Below are positions 23,519-23,583 of a stretch of 23,583 nt of DNA, one piece after another; position 1 is the stretch's first letter; every line of letters begins with the position of its first letter. Source of the DNA: an uncultured Burkholderiaceae bacterium (GTDB lineage: Bacteria; Pseudomonadota; Gammaproteobacteria; Burkholderiales; Burkholderiaceae); NCBI GenBank assembly GCA_937871985.1, contig CALMPB010000107.1, positions 1 through 23,583 of the forward strand. The letters run 5' to 3'. Under the pieces are notes generated by a model. It ran no database searches. It saw nothing but the letters and a program-made list of their open reading frames with translations, and was not told the origin of the DNA. Made by a program: the position numbers and the translations under genes.

Positions 23519-23583
23519 GTGGATCTCCTTTGGCCGATGAAACAATGCTTCGGCTTTCGACTGTAAGCCCTTTTCAGGGGCGC

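Overview
The window looks like chromosome from a GC-rich Gram-negative betaproteobacterium, most likely Burkholderiales/Alcaligenaceae (Bordetella/Achromobacter-like). This is inferred from the type of trimeric porin, the dense ABC-transporter and aromatic-catabolism content, the GTP-type PEP carboxykinase and the codon/GC style; there is no rRNA or other marker gene to prove it. I see no tRNA, rRNA, CRISPR, insertion sequence or integrase. Genes are tightly packed and every gap is under 300 bases.

Left part (1-5437, + strand): the 3' end of a very large beta-helical exoprotein, then a secreted alpha/beta (dienelactone-type) hydrolase with an intact Ser-Asp-His triad, then an 858-residue fusion. 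The fusion carries a second hydrolase domain, paralogous to the first but with its catalytic residues lost, joined by an acidic linker to a complete gamma-glutamyltranspeptidase (GGT). This fusion is the most unusual object in the window.

Centre-left (5539-10835, + strand): a complete gltIJKL-type glutamate/aspartate ABC importer directly downstream of the GGT, then GTP-dependent PEP carboxykinase (pckG) with a terminator-like hairpin in its leader and a strong terminator behind it. One reading is a scavenging theme: GGT frees glutamate outside the cytoplasm, the importer takes it up, and PEPCK allows gluconeogenesis from the resulting C4 acids. A secreted peroxiredoxin follows (10942-11508).

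Centre (11477-16976, - strand): an AraC-family regulator, an outer-membrane porin, and an ABC importer (ATPase, periplasmic binding protein, fused two-domain permease) of the Fe3+/phosphonate/thiamine class. Stops and starts touch or nearly touch from porin to binding protein, and a perfect GC hairpin sits between the binding protein and the permease. Divergent from the AraC gene is a YfeH-like member of the bile-acid:sodium symporter superfamily (17050-18048).

Right part: a ProQ/FinO RNA chaperone (-), a LuxR-type regulator (-) divergent from a three-gene operon with ATGA overlaps (beta-class glutathione S-transferase, LigA-like and LigB-like extradiol dioxygenase subunits), an HI0933/BaiN-type flavoprotein (+), and a small secreted DUF2501-like protein (-).
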